In this document: positions 1 through 6,776 of the stretch, in pieces
How the letters are laid out: every line of letters starts with the position of its first letter
Position numbering within the stretch: the stretch's first letter is position 1
Assembly: GCA_001829395.1 (NCBI GenBank)
Contig: MIBD01000070.1
Coordinates: 1 to 17,633, forward strand
Source: Spirochaetes bacterium GWF1_49_6
GTDB taxonomy: Bacteria; Spirochaetota; Brevinematia; Brevinematales; GWF1-51-8
Reading direction: 5' to 3'
Length of the DNA: 17,633 nucleotides
Position numbers and translations under genes: made by a program
The notes under the pieces: model-generated
The model's database searches: none
Told to the model about the DNA's origin: nothing
What the model saw: the letters and a program-made list of their open reading frames with translations, nothing else

Positions 1-881
1 CCGAGGATATAGAACGGCGCGTTATCGCAAAGGGTTTTCTGTAAACGGATATTGGTCTCGACCTGATCGAGCGGGACATGTCCCGGCCCTTCGATCATCA
101 CCTGGACATTCGCTTCGCGCGCGCGCCGGCCGAGTTCGCCGAGGGTAATCAGTTCCTCGATCTGCGCGCGGTCGCTCGCGTCCGCGGTAGCCCCCGGGCG
201 CATCCCGTCCCCGAGCGACAGAGTCACATCGTACTTATAGGCTATTTCGAGGATTCGGTCGTAATAGGTATAGAGGGGGTTTTCGGCATGGTTGACTTCC
301 ATCCACACGCAGAGCATCGACCCGCCGCGGCTGACCACATCGAGGATACGTCCGCCGGTCTGCACATACTCCCACGCCTTCCGCGTGAGGCCCGCGTGCA
401 CGGTCATAAAGTCCACGCCTTCTTTTGCCTGGGTCTCGATCACCGCGAGGTATTCGTCTATCGTCATTTCCGCGATTTTCTTCTTTTTCTTGGATATCTC
501 GAATCCCACCTGATAGATAGGAACCGTACCGAGCGGGATTTTCGCCGTCTCGAGGATACGGGTGCGCACCTTGTTCAGGATAGCGCCGAGACTCAGATCC
601 ATCACCGTGTCCGCGCCGTACTTCTCGGATATCGCGAGCTTCGCGAGCTCGAGTTCGATATCCATCCTGTCGGGGGACGTGCCGATATTGGCATTCACCT
701 TGGTCAGCAGGTCTTTCCCCACACCGACCGGGGCGACATCGTGAATATTATTCTTTAATATGACAGCTTCGCCGTTAGCCACACTTTCCAAGAGACCGTT
801 AACGTCTATTCCTTCTTTTTCGGCGACCGATTTGATTTCGGGGGTGATGGTCCCTTTCTTAGCCGCCTCAATCTGAGTCAT
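1..881 (-). CDS. thiC: ThiC-family radical-SAM enzyme (phosphomethylpyrimidine synthase or BzaF-like paralogue), 3' end cut by window
   Basis: ThiC converts aminoimidazole ribotide to the hydroxymethylpyrimidine phosphate of thiamine, using a radical-SAM 4Fe-4S cluster in the cytoplasm. The visible 293 residues show family motifs in order: VNANIGTS, GADTVMDLS, GTVPIYQ, DFMTVHAGLT, VSRGGS, YDVTLSLGDGMRPG and MIEGPGHVP. The C-terminal part with the cluster-binding cysteines lies beyond base 1. The start is ATG at 881, with GGAGG seven bases upstream. It overlaps the stop of the upstream membrane-protein gene by 14 bases, so translational coupling is likely. It is last in an operon with a nucleotidyltransferase, and no thiamine genes are in view. 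Some positions differ from what I recall of typical ThiC: SLGAI where STGG is usual, and HAG where HCG is usual. A BzaF-type hydroxybenzimidazole synthase is therefore possible. Family assignment is firm; the exact reaction is not. Confidence 0.88.
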   Translation of the reverse strand, partial: MTQIEAAKKGTITPEIKSVAEKEGIDVNGLLESVANGEAVILKNNIHDVAPVGVGKDLLTKVNANIGTSPDRMDIELELAKLAISEKYGADTVMDLSLGAILNKVRTRILETAKIPLGTVPIYQVGFEISKKKKKIAEMTIDEYLAVIETQAKEGVDFMTVHAGLTRKAWEYVQTGGRILDVVSRGGSMLCVWMEVNHAENPLYTYYDRILEIAYKYDVTLSLGDGMRPGATADASDRAQIEELITLGELGRRAREANVQVMIEGPGHVPLDQVETNIRLQKTLCDNAPFYIL

Positions 882-1443
882 TATCTTTCCTCCGTTTTTC
901 ATACTCCGCCCACCGGAACGTGAACCCGTAGCCGAATATCGCATACGGCGCGGGCAGTATCATCGCGAGCGACCATAAGAACACCCAGAACGACGAATTC
1001 CATGACGAGCGGTAAATCACATAACCTTCTACGATACAGAATATAAATAAGAACACCTTCCAGAATAAGGGGAAAAATATCTCCTTCTTAAATCCCGCGC
1101 CGAAGATACCGATCAGCGCGACCATATCGATCAGCATAATGCCGATGTATTCCGGGAGGGAATACCTGAAACTCTGAACAGTATCCGTCAGCGTATTTAC
1201 TTCGGCTTCGCTCAGTACAGGCACTTCGTTTTCGTTCAGTATAGGCACTTCGGCTTCGCTCAGTACAGGCGCAGCGGCCTCATTAGAAGCCTGAACCTGT
1301 ATAGGTACTGCAACCCCGGCGTTTGCCGTTATATTAGTGCCCCCGGAGGCCGCGCCCGCGGGTATCGGGAAATTCATAAAGCCCCGGAGAATCGTTATCA
1401 GCAGGAAAAACCCGAAATAGACATGGATAATATTTAATCGCAT
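868..1443 (-). CDS. Small multi-pass membrane protein with acidic octapeptide repeats, function unknown
   Basis: This 191-residue protein is not recognised. It has an N-terminal hydrophobic helix (about residues 5-24) and then a low-complexity Ala/Val/Gly stretch. Three near-identical octapeptides of form P(V/I)L(S/N)E(A/N)EV follow at residues 59-82, and then three more hydrophobic segments (about 97-115, 120-142 and 150-172). The tail is charged. The octapeptides come from a 24-bp tandem repeat in the DNA. The start is ATG at 1443, preceded by GAGGGT; the upstream nucleotidyltransferase gene stops only seven bases before it, and the thiC start overlaps its end. It must therefore be co-transcribed and probably co-translated with both. 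The repeat segment lies between helices 1 and 2 and is probably an exposed loop. Confidence 0.75.
   Translation of the reverse strand: MRLNIIHVYFGFFLLITILRGFMNFPIPAGAASGGTNITANAGVAVPIQVQASNEAAAPVLSEAEVPILNENEVPVLSEAEVNTLTDTVQSFRYSLPEYIGIMLIDMVALIGIFGAGFKKEIFFPLFWKVFLFIFCIVEGYVIYRSSWNSSFWVFLWSLAMILPAPYAIFGYGFTFRWAEYEKRRKDNDSD
1199..1270. repeat. 24-bp tandem repeat, three units, inside the membrane-protein gene
   Basis: Units 1199-1222, 1223-1246 and 1247-1270 start ACTTCGGCTTCGCTCAG or a close variant. Units 1 and 3 are identical; unit 2 differs at five bases by eye. The period is a multiple of three, so it adds whole octapeptides. Confidence 0.88.
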
Positions 1444-1450
1444 GATACCC

Positions 1451-2434
1451 TCAATCGGAAGTGGTGATTTCGGAATGCGGGCCGATGTTGTATTCCTGCG
1501 AGGACGCCCGCAGGAACGCTTCGTCGCCGATCAGCGAGCTTTCGAGGATGGTATTCTCCACAGTGCTCTCTTTCCCGATAATCGTGTTCTTGACAATAGA
1601 ATCTTTGACCCTCGAACCTTCCGAGATAGAAACGTTGGGGCCGATGATCGAATTCTCCACCACCACGTCCTTACCGAGGAACACGGGCGGGATAATAATA
1701 CTGCCGGGTATCCGGTCGTTGGTGGCGTGACGGCTGAGCATGATCTTATTCGTATCGAGCAGGGAGTCCTTGTCGCCGCAGTCGTACCATTCGAACACCT
1801 CGAACGTCTGGAACTTCTCGCCGCCGTACATCATATTCTTCATCGCGTCGGTGAGCTGGTATTCGTTACGGGTCTGTATTTTTTCCTTGATCAGGTACTC
1901 GACCGCCGAGAACAGACGGTACGCGCTCTTGAAGTAGTAGATACCCGCGATAGCGAGTTTGGACGGCGGACGTTCGGGCTTCTCGAGCATATTGGTGACA
2001 AACCCCTCGGCATCGGTCATCAGCACCCCGAACTTTCGGGGGTCTTCGACTTCCAATGCGCCGATACGGTTATGCGGGGATTTAATCGCCGCGAGGATGT
2101 CCGCGTTGAAAATGATATCGCCGAGCACGACGAGAATATCCTCGTCCTTATCGAACGCTTTTTTGCTCTGGTAGATCGCGTGCCCGAGACCGTTATACTC
2201 CCTCTGGCGCATAAAGCTCATCGGGAAGTTGTATTGGCCCTCGATGTGATCGCGGATTTGTTCGCCGAGATGCCCGATAATGAATATCATCTCGGAAAAA
2301 TCGAGGGTCTGGAGCTGTTCGATGATATATTGGATGATCGGCTTGCCCGCGACGCGGATCAGAGCCTTGGGAATAACATGGGTATGCGGCCACAGACGGC
2401 TTCCTTTACCGGCGACCGGCATGACGATTTTCAT
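1451..2434 (-). CDS. Sugar-phosphate nucleotidyltransferase with C-terminal left-handed beta-helix
   Basis: This cytoplasmic enzyme would join a sugar 1-phosphate to a nucleoside triphosphate (NDP-sugar pyrophosphorylase, RmlA/GlmU-like fold). The N-terminus carries the nucleotide-binding signature GKGSRLWPHT followed by PKALIRVAGKP (residues 9-32). QREYNGLGHAI (77-87) matches the base-recognition loop, and VVLGD with Asp106 matches the metal/nucleotide-binding aspartate. Residues from about 248 onward are hexapeptide-like (VVVENSIIGPNVSISEGS and following), as expected for a left-handed beta-helix tail. Total length 327 fits the 'long' glucose-1-phosphate thymidylyl/uridylyltransferase-like proteins, but the sugar and nucleotide cannot be told. 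The start ATG at 2434 has a strong GGGGG site. It is the first gene of the operon with the membrane protein and thiC, driven by the promoter at 2470-2498. Confidence 0.88.
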   Translation of the reverse strand: MKIVMPVAGKGSRLWPHTHVIPKALIRVAGKPIIQYIIEQLQTLDFSEMIFIIGHLGEQIRDHIEGQYNFPMSFMRQREYNGLGHAIYQSKKAFDKDEDILVVLGDIIFNADILAAIKSPHNRIGALEVEDPRKFGVLMTDAEGFVTNMLEKPERPPSKLAIAGIYYFKSAYRLFSAVEYLIKEKIQTRNEYQLTDAMKNMMYGGEKFQTFEVFEWYDCGDKDSLLDTNKIMLSRHATNDRIPGSIIIPPVFLGKDVVVENSIIGPNVSISEGSRVKDSIVKNTIIGKESTVENTILESSLIGDEAFLRASSQEYNIGPHSEITTSD

Positions 2435-2469
2435 AGTTTCCCCCTCAGGGTTCGGATGGATAGCGCGTT

Positions 2470-2498
2470 ATTATATTACGGAGTGGGAAGAAACGCAA
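2470..2498 (-). promoter_or_regulatory. Promoter of the nucleotidyltransferase-thiC operon
   Basis: Reading the minus strand, the -35 TTGCGT (2498-2493), a 17-bp spacer and a perfect -10 TATAAT (2475-2470) stand 36 bases upstream of the ATG at 2434. Confidence 0.7.
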
Positions 2499-2566
2499 GA
2501 GATATTTGAGAAATGTCTTAGTAAAAAGAAACGGCGGCATAATGGAATTGGACAATAAGTTTTTAT

Positions 2567-2590
2567 CCAATTTCACACGGATAGCGCGGA
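2567..2590 (+). repeat. Left copy of a 24-bp inverted repeat flanking the nuclease gene
   Basis: The segment beginning CCAATTTCACACGGAT recurs in reverse complement at 3499-3522 with 22 of 24 bases matching by eye. The left copy sits in a stretch (2567-2660) with internal near-repeats of the form CGGATA-n-GCGGA and a phrase AACGCAAAGTCGCTGAGG. As far as I recall, such phrases occur as dispersed intergenic repeats in many bacterial genomes. A small hairpin (AATTGGA 2546-2552, TCCAATT 2566-2572) overlaps its left edge. Confidence 0.75.
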
Positions 2591-2731
2591 ATGAACGGAT
2601 AAACGCGGATAGGGAGCTTCAACGCAAAGTCGCTGAGGAAAACCTGCAAAGTAATGCGGAAGCGGGATGTGTATACGAATATGCGAATGTTGGAGAACAC
2701 GAGATACCACACGCACACCCCAAAGTACACT

Positions 2732-2783
2732 CATGCCAACATTTATGATTTATTTCTTGTCGGACATTTGACATGTTGGTATG
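2732..2783 (+). promoter_or_regulatory. Operator-like dyad over the nuclease promoter
   Basis: CATGCCAACAT (2732-2742) and ATGTTGGTATG (2773-2783) are inverted repeats with 10 of 11 positions complementary. The right arm overlaps the last base of the -35 box and part of the spacer of the promoter at 2768-2796. It could be a repressor site or an RNA hairpin; position over the promoter favours an operator. Confidence 0.5.
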
Positions 2784-2796
2784 AAGGGTTTACAAT
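2768..2796 (+). promoter_or_regulatory. Promoter of the nuclease-like gene
   Basis: Perfect -35 TTGACA (2768-2773), 17-bp spacer and -10 TACAAT (2791-2796) precede a purine-rich GGGAAAGGGAG ribosome site and the ATG at 2824. Confidence 0.82.
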
Positions 2797-2823
2797 CTTA
2801 AAAAGTGGGAAAGGGAGAAAAAT

Positions 2824-3393
2824 ATGAAACCGATATTTAGTATCCATATTGGTGAATATTTGGTTGGGAACTATCTTGAAAAAAAATTTAAAAAATGTAA
2901 TCTTTGGATACCTTCTAAAGATACAGGAATTGATTTTCTAATGACCAATAGTGATAACACAAGAAATGTAAGTTTTCAGGTCAAGTATTCAAAAGATTTT
3001 TTACCTGAAATGGAAGCATTTCATCAGGATAAACTTGACGCATGCGGTTGGTGGACATTAAATGCCGAAAAAATAAAAAATTCATCAGCAAATTTTTGGA
3101 TTTTTGCGCCCTTTTGTTTTAAGAAAAGAAACGTTGATAGTTTGGTAATAATAGATCCAAACGTGCTATCTACGAGATTAGAAGCGATTCATAGTAAACC
3201 TAAAAGTCTACAAATCTATTTTTGGATAAAAGGCAAACAATGCTGGGAAACGAGAGGCTTGCGGAAGGATCAGCAAGAACAAATCAGCAATAACAGTTAT
3301 AGACCGCAGGACGAAATGAGTAAATTGAGGGATTTCTCTTCATATCTAAATCAGTGGGACGGAATAAAATCGAAACTCGGTTTTAAGCAATAG
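2824..3393 (+). CDS. PD-(D/E)XK-like nuclease, orphan, probably acquired
   Basis: This 189-residue protein has the pattern of a small PD-(D/E)XK endonuclease. An N-terminal helix GEYLVGNYLEKKF (10-22) is followed by SKDTGIDFL with candidate metal-binding Asp37, then a strand FQVKYS with Gln52 and Lys54 as a QxK variant of the (D/E)xK motif. No C-terminal domain is recognised; that half is rich in Trp, Lys and Ser. The gene is clearly more AT-rich than its neighbours and uses AT-ending codons. It stands alone with its own strong promoter and a dyad over it, and no methyltransferase is in view. Inverted 24-bp repeats lie on either side. A restriction-like or DNA-repair nuclease is the best inference. 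The catalytic assignment rests on motif reading only and the substrate is unknown. Confidence 0.65.
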   Translation: MKPIFSIHIGEYLVGNYLEKKFKKCNLWIPSKDTGIDFLMTNSDNTRNVSFQVKYSKDFLPEMEAFHQDKLDACGWWTLNAEKIKNSSANFWIFAPFCFKKRNVDSLVIIDPNVLSTRLEAIHSKPKSLQIYFWIKGKQCWETRGLRKDQQEQISNNSYRPQDEMSKLRDFSSYLNQWDGIKSKLGFKQ

Positions 3394-3498
3394 CAGGGCA
3401 TTTTTCTCTTTCTTCTCGCCTCCGCGCCGATGCCCTTGCTGAGCCTGCCGAAACAAGCCTAAACGTTACGGCTTTCAATCAGCGTACATCAGTCCCCA

Positions 3499-3522
3499 TC
3501 CGCGTAATCCGTGTGAAATTGG
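3499..3522 (-). repeat. Right copy of the 24-bp inverted repeat flanking the nuclease gene
   Basis: This is the reverse complement of 2567-2590 with two mismatches; similarity continues weakly for about ten bases beyond, toward 3535. The rest of 3394-3570 holds no gene. It contains two CTGAGC-n4/5-CGAA phrases (3439-3452 and 3545-3559) that look like further dispersed intergenic repeats, and no clear terminator between the convergent nuclease and proA genes. Confidence 0.72.
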
Positions 3523-3570
3523 GTTAGAACATTGCATCCGGCCTCTGAGCAAAGTCGAAGGGTTAGGGCT

Positions 3571-4836
3571 TTACAATCGGATCTGCCCGCTGCCGTAGAT
3601 GACCCATTTTTCAGTAGTCAGCCCCTCTAATCCCATCGGCCCGCGTACGTGCAGTTTCTGGGTGGATATCCCCACCTCGGCGCCCAACCCGAACACGCCG
3701 CCATCGGTAAAACGCGTCGACGCGTTGGCGTAGACCGCCGCGGAGTCCACCTGATCGAGGAACGCCTGCACGTTATCGTAATCCTCGCTGACTATCGCGT
3801 CGGAATGGTGCGAACCGTAGGTGTTGATATGCTCGATCGCTTCGGCGGTGTCTTTGACCACTCGCGCGGAGATGATATAGTCCAGGTACTCGGTCGTCCA
3901 GTCCGCTTCGGTCGCCTCGGGCAGCCCGGCGGGAAGGCCATCGATATGCTTCGCGCTCTTTTTATCGATACGCACCTCGACCTTATTCTTGATCAGCGCC
4001 TTGATGACCGCGAGCGCATGGGGATAGTCCTTATGGATCAGGAGAGTCTCGGCGGCGTTGCAGACGGACGGGCGCGAGACCTTCGCGTTAATCGTGATCG
4101 CCTCGGCCTTCGCCTTATCGGCGGACTTATCGATATAGATATGGCATACGCCCTTATCGTGTTTGATGACGGGTATCCGTGACGCCTCCACTACCGCGCG
4201 GATGAGGTTTTCGCCGCCTCGGGGGATGACGAGGTCGATATACCGGTCGAGCTTCAGCAGGAAGTTGACTATTTCATGCTCGGTACGGTCGATCAGCTGG
4301 ACGGCGTCGCGTGGGAATTTGCACGCCTCGAGAGCCTCGCGGATCGATCCGGCGATCGCCTGATTCGAGTTGACCGCTTCCTTACCGCCGCGCAGGATGA
4401 CCGTGTTGCCGGACTTGAGGGTGAGCGCGGACGCGTCGCTCGTGACATCAGGGCGCGATTCGTAGATCATCGCAACCACCCCGATCGGGACACGCACCTT
4501 CTGTATCTTCAGCCCGTTGGGACGGCGTGTAATCAAAGTACCGCTGCCGACGGGGTCGGGAAGCGCGATAATATCCTTGATAGCCTGTATCATCCCGTCG
4601 ATACGCTGATCGTTCAGGGTCAGGCGGTCGATATACGCCGTGTTCTTGCCCTGCGACAACGCGTACTCGAGGTCTTTCTTATTGACGTCGACGATATAAG
4701 ACCGGTGGTCGTTGATACTGTCCGCTATCGCCTTGAGGGCGGCGTTCTTCTCGGTCGTGCTCTTGCCGGCGACCTCGTAAACCACATCCTTCGCGCGTTT
4801 CGCGATACCCTCGGCGTATTCCTGCATGCCGTTCAT
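3571..4836 (-). CDS. proA: Gamma-glutamyl phosphate reductase (proline biosynthesis)
   Basis: ProA reduces gamma-glutamyl phosphate to glutamate semialdehyde with NADPH, the second step of proline synthesis, in the cytoplasm. The 421 residues match the family's usual length. Visible landmarks are VPIGVVAMIYESRPDVTSDA, KSGNTVILRGGKEA, IPRGGENLI, the catalytic-cysteine segment RPSVCNAAETLL (Cys259), and the C-terminal RFTDGGVFGLGAEVGIST and HVRGPMGLEGLTT. The reading frame is open further upstream, but ATG 4836 has AGGAG seven bases before it and a promoter at 4864-4892, so that start is preferred; ATG 4827 is a weaker alternative. No proB is adjacent. The gene converges on the nuclease gene and diverges from the peptidase gene. 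Confidence 0.96.
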   Translation of the reverse strand: MNGMQEYAEGIAKRAKDVVYEVAGKSTTEKNAALKAIADSINDHRSYIVDVNKKDLEYALSQGKNTAYIDRLTLNDQRIDGMIQAIKDIIALPDPVGSGTLITRRPNGLKIQKVRVPIGVVAMIYESRPDVTSDASALTLKSGNTVILRGGKEAVNSNQAIAGSIREALEACKFPRDAVQLIDRTEHEIVNFLLKLDRYIDLVIPRGGENLIRAVVEASRIPVIKHDKGVCHIYIDKSADKAKAEAITINAKVSRPSVCNAAETLLIHKDYPHALAVIKALIKNKVEVRIDKKSAKHIDGLPAGLPEATEADWTTEYLDYIISARVVKDTAEAIEHINTYGSHHSDAIVSEDYDNVQAFLDQVDSAAVYANASTRFTDGGVFGLGAEVGISTQKLHVRGPMGLEGLTTEKWVIYGSGQIRL

Positions 4837-4863
4837 GGGAAAACTCCTAACATAAGCTGAAAT

Positions 4864-4892
4864 ATTGTATATCAGTAGGGATAATATATCAA
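4864..4892 (-). promoter_or_regulatory. Promoter of proA
   Basis: On the minus strand, -35 TTGATA (4892-4887), a 17-bp spacer and -10 TACAAT (4869-4864) lie 28 bases before the chosen ATG. Confidence 0.75.
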
Positions 4893-4908
4893 GTTGCAGG
4901 GGCGGTTC

Positions 4909-4983
4909 GGCACTTCGGCTACGCACCCGCTACGCGAGGACAAGCTCAGTGTCCGGCTTGCTACGCGTGGACAGGAAAGTGCC
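4909..4983 (-). repeat. Short inverted-repeat element (ATGG-N-CACTT family, variant G/C)
   Basis: GGCACTT (4909-4915) and AAGTGCC (4977-4983) are perfect 7-bp inverted arms. Read on the minus strand the left end is ATGGGCACTTTCC, resembling the ends of the elements at 8505-8570 and 9877-9925. The interior holds three GCTACGC motifs and the phrase GAGGACAAGC, which also occurs in the 6531-6776 repeat. The 4837-5129 gap contains this element, the proA promoter and the peptidase promoter, and no gene. Confidence 0.5.
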
Positions 4984-5075
4984 CATCATGGAAACATCAA
5001 GCTCCTCCATTAAAATGGGGTACATCAAACGATATAGCGGATATAGAAATATTCCTGTAATAACAGACCCGGTAT

Positions 5076-5104
5076 TTGACACTCAAAGGTTTGTTAGTTA
5101 CAAT
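5076..5104 (+). promoter_or_regulatory. Promoter of the secreted metallopeptidase gene
   Basis: Perfect -35 TTGACA (5076-5081), 17-bp spacer and -10 TACAAT (5099-5104). It lies inside the open frame upstream of the GTG at 5130, which argues that translation starts at 5130 and not earlier. Confidence 0.82.
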
Positions 5105-5129
5105 ACGTTCGATATCTCAGGGGGCGATT

Positions 5130-6551
5130 GTGAAAAACTTACTTCTTAGACTGTTATTACCGGTTGTTTTTATGAGCATTATTTTTTCGAATGGATTATT
5201 CGGGCTGACCATGAAGCAAAAAATCAAACTGAATAAGGTTGACCTGACCGTAACAATAACCTACACGGATAAGGATAAGGAGTTTGCTCAGTATGTACAG
5301 GAAAGGATAAAAACATATATTCCGGCTGTAGAAAAGTTTCTTCAAAAGGATTTGCTTAGAGATAAAATAGAAATAAGGATAATGCCGTCGGATGGTTTGA
5401 ATGCCGGCGACTATATTGAGATAGGCCCTGCAAGCGTAGAAAGCCCGGCGTTACTATTCCATGAGCTAAATCATTATTGGTTCGGGTATTACGGAACCGA
5501 TAGCGACTCGAGATGGCTGATCGAAGGGCTGATGAGTTTTATACCGATGGCGATGTACGAGAACGGGTATCTGGATTTAACCGAGAAGGAAAGAAAAAAA
5601 ATTAATTCCGCATGGGGGTTTAATTATTGGGGTTCGGTTGCCAAAGATAACACGATCTCATTAATCGATAAAAACGGGAAGGATTCGAAACCGGGGTGGG
5701 TTCTTTTTTATCCGAATTCATACAAGGTTCAATATATTATATTTAAAGAACTGGGAAAGGGAGCCTACCATTCGTTATTATTAAAACTATATGAGAATTG
5801 GCCGATGAAAAATATCTCGCATTTTCTATCCATATTAAATAGTTTAAAAAACCGGGATTGGAACAGCCTTCTGGCGGGCTGGCTGTTTCCCGGAAATTTT
5901 AAAAAAATATCCCCTGAACTGTTTCTCGATAGCGATATCGACGAATTGGCGGATATTGAAGAAATATATGACCAGACCGATCCGAATAATCCCGACAGCG
6001 ATAATGACGGGTATGCGGATGGGTGGGAATACTACCATGGGTATGACCCCGCGAGTTTCACGGCTATTCCCGGAATAAAGTTTCCCATTATCGATGGGGT
6101 AGCGGGCGTTGAAAAATATAAGGTGCTATTGGAAAAAGAGGATGCTCAGAATGATGCGACCAGCTCCACCGATATCAAGAAAATAACCCTGTATCGAATC
6201 GAGGATAAATTATATATACAGGTGGAGTTTTATAAAGCGGAGTTAAAAACTACTTATTTAACATTTCATCTGCAAAGCAGTACCGGTAATAATTATTGGC
6301 TTCAAACATGGAATCCCCCCGCCCCGCATTGGACCAGCCAGTTTAAAAATTCAGACCCTTACGAAAAATGGAAAACGATGGATAATGCACCCGTCTTTGA
6401 AGCGCGTTTTTCCGGTATTGTGGAAATGATGTTTGCTCCGTCCGATTATAAACTATCTACTTTTAACCTGACGTTTTATGCGGGCGGAATAAACGGCAAA
6501 GATAGCGTGTTTGATTCCGACAGTATTAACATCAATGATATCAAATGGTAG
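5130..6551 (+). CDS. Secreted gluzincin-type metallopeptidase with thrombospondin-type-3-like calcium repeats
   Basis: This 473-residue protein appears to be an exported zinc peptidase. Start GTG 5130 follows AGGGGGC and the promoter at 5076-5104. Residues 1-26 form a signal peptide (KNLLLRLLLPVVFMSIIF core). The zinc site is HELNH (111-115), with WLIEG placing Glu132 as the likely third ligand; the spacing (16 residues) is slightly shorter than the 18 of M1 peptidases. Around 266-308 are two Asp/Asn-rich loops of TSP3 type (DSDIDELADIEE, then DPNNPDSDNDGYADGWE), expected to bind calcium. The remaining C-terminal ~160 residues look like a beta-sandwich (DOMON- or CBM-like) and lack known motifs. 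Its 3' end is partly duplicated at 8462-8590. Substrate unknown; surface or extracellular location inferred. Confidence 0.75.
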   Translation: MKNLLLRLLLPVVFMSIIFSNGLFGLTMKQKIKLNKVDLTVTITYTDKDKEFAQYVQERIKTYIPAVEKFLQKDLLRDKIEIRIMPSDGLNAGDYIEIGPASVESPALLFHELNHYWFGYYGTDSDSRWLIEGLMSFIPMAMYENGYLDLTEKERKKINSAWGFNYWGSVAKDNTISLIDKNGKDSKPGWVLFYPNSYKVQYIIFKELGKGAYHSLLLKLYENWPMKNISHFLSILNSLKNRDWNSLLAGWLFPGNFKKISPELFLDSDIDELADIEEIYDQTDPNNPDSDNDGYADGWEYYHGYDPASFTAIPGIKFPIIDGVAGVEKYKVLLEKEDAQNDATSSTDIKKITLYRIEDKLYIQVEFYKAELKTTYLTFHLQSSTGNNYWLQTWNPPAPHWTSQFKNSDPYEKWKTMDNAPVFEARFSGIVEMMFAPSDYKLSTFNLTFYAGGINGKDSVFDSDSININDIKW

Positions 6552-6776
6552 TATTTGCACGCGGTACACTTTGGCTGTATTTATTGTCCGTGTTTACTCC
6601 GGGCACACACTATTCTGCTCGCGCTTTCATCATTGGCGGGTGATGGATACTTGGAATTGCATTCCAGATCGGGGTTAGCCCCCGCCTGCGGTGAGGACAA
6701 GCCGTCACGCAGTGATCCGGTTACTCCTTAAACCGCATGAGCTGCCCGGAGGTGAATTCCCATTCCGGGGTGGCGA
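6531..6776. repeat. Direct repeat, left copy (246 bp)
   Basis: 6531-6776 aligns without gaps to 8568-8813 (offset 2037) with about eight mismatches by eye. It spans the last codons of the peptidase gene, about 170 bp of intergenic DNA and the last codons of a DUF4846 gene. Internal structure includes TGGAAT-TGC-ATTCCA (6652-6666), GGGG-TTAG-CCCC near 6671, and a bulged stem CTGCGgTGA/TCACGCAG (6686-6694 with 6705-6712). The right edge is exactly at the stop codon of the propeller gene. Confidence 0.92.
6721..6776 (-). pseudogene. Tail fragment of a DUF4846 gene
   Basis: Read on the minus strand, this encodes PEWEFTSGQLMRFKE and a stop, almost identical to the last residues of the intact DUF4846 protein at 8758-9741. 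Nothing of the rest of the gene remains: the sequence passes directly into the TAA of the propeller gene at 6777. It is a duplication remnant without a start. Confidence 0.85.

Noticed and set aside
78..758. Long plus-strand frame opposite thiC
   Set aside because: It is the antisense shadow of a well-matched ThiC coding sequence, a consequence of GC-biased codon use.
1442..2509. 355-codon plus-strand frame opposite the nucleotidyltransferase
   Set aside because: The minus-strand protein has clear family motifs; the plus frame is rich in His, Arg and Asp, typical of an antisense shadow.
2506..2748. 80-codon plus-strand frame starting at TTG, or 68 codons from ATG 2542
   Set aside because: It lacks a ribosome site, reads through the dispersed 24-bp repeat and related phrases, and ends in the left arm of the dyad; the translation is best explained as repeat DNA.
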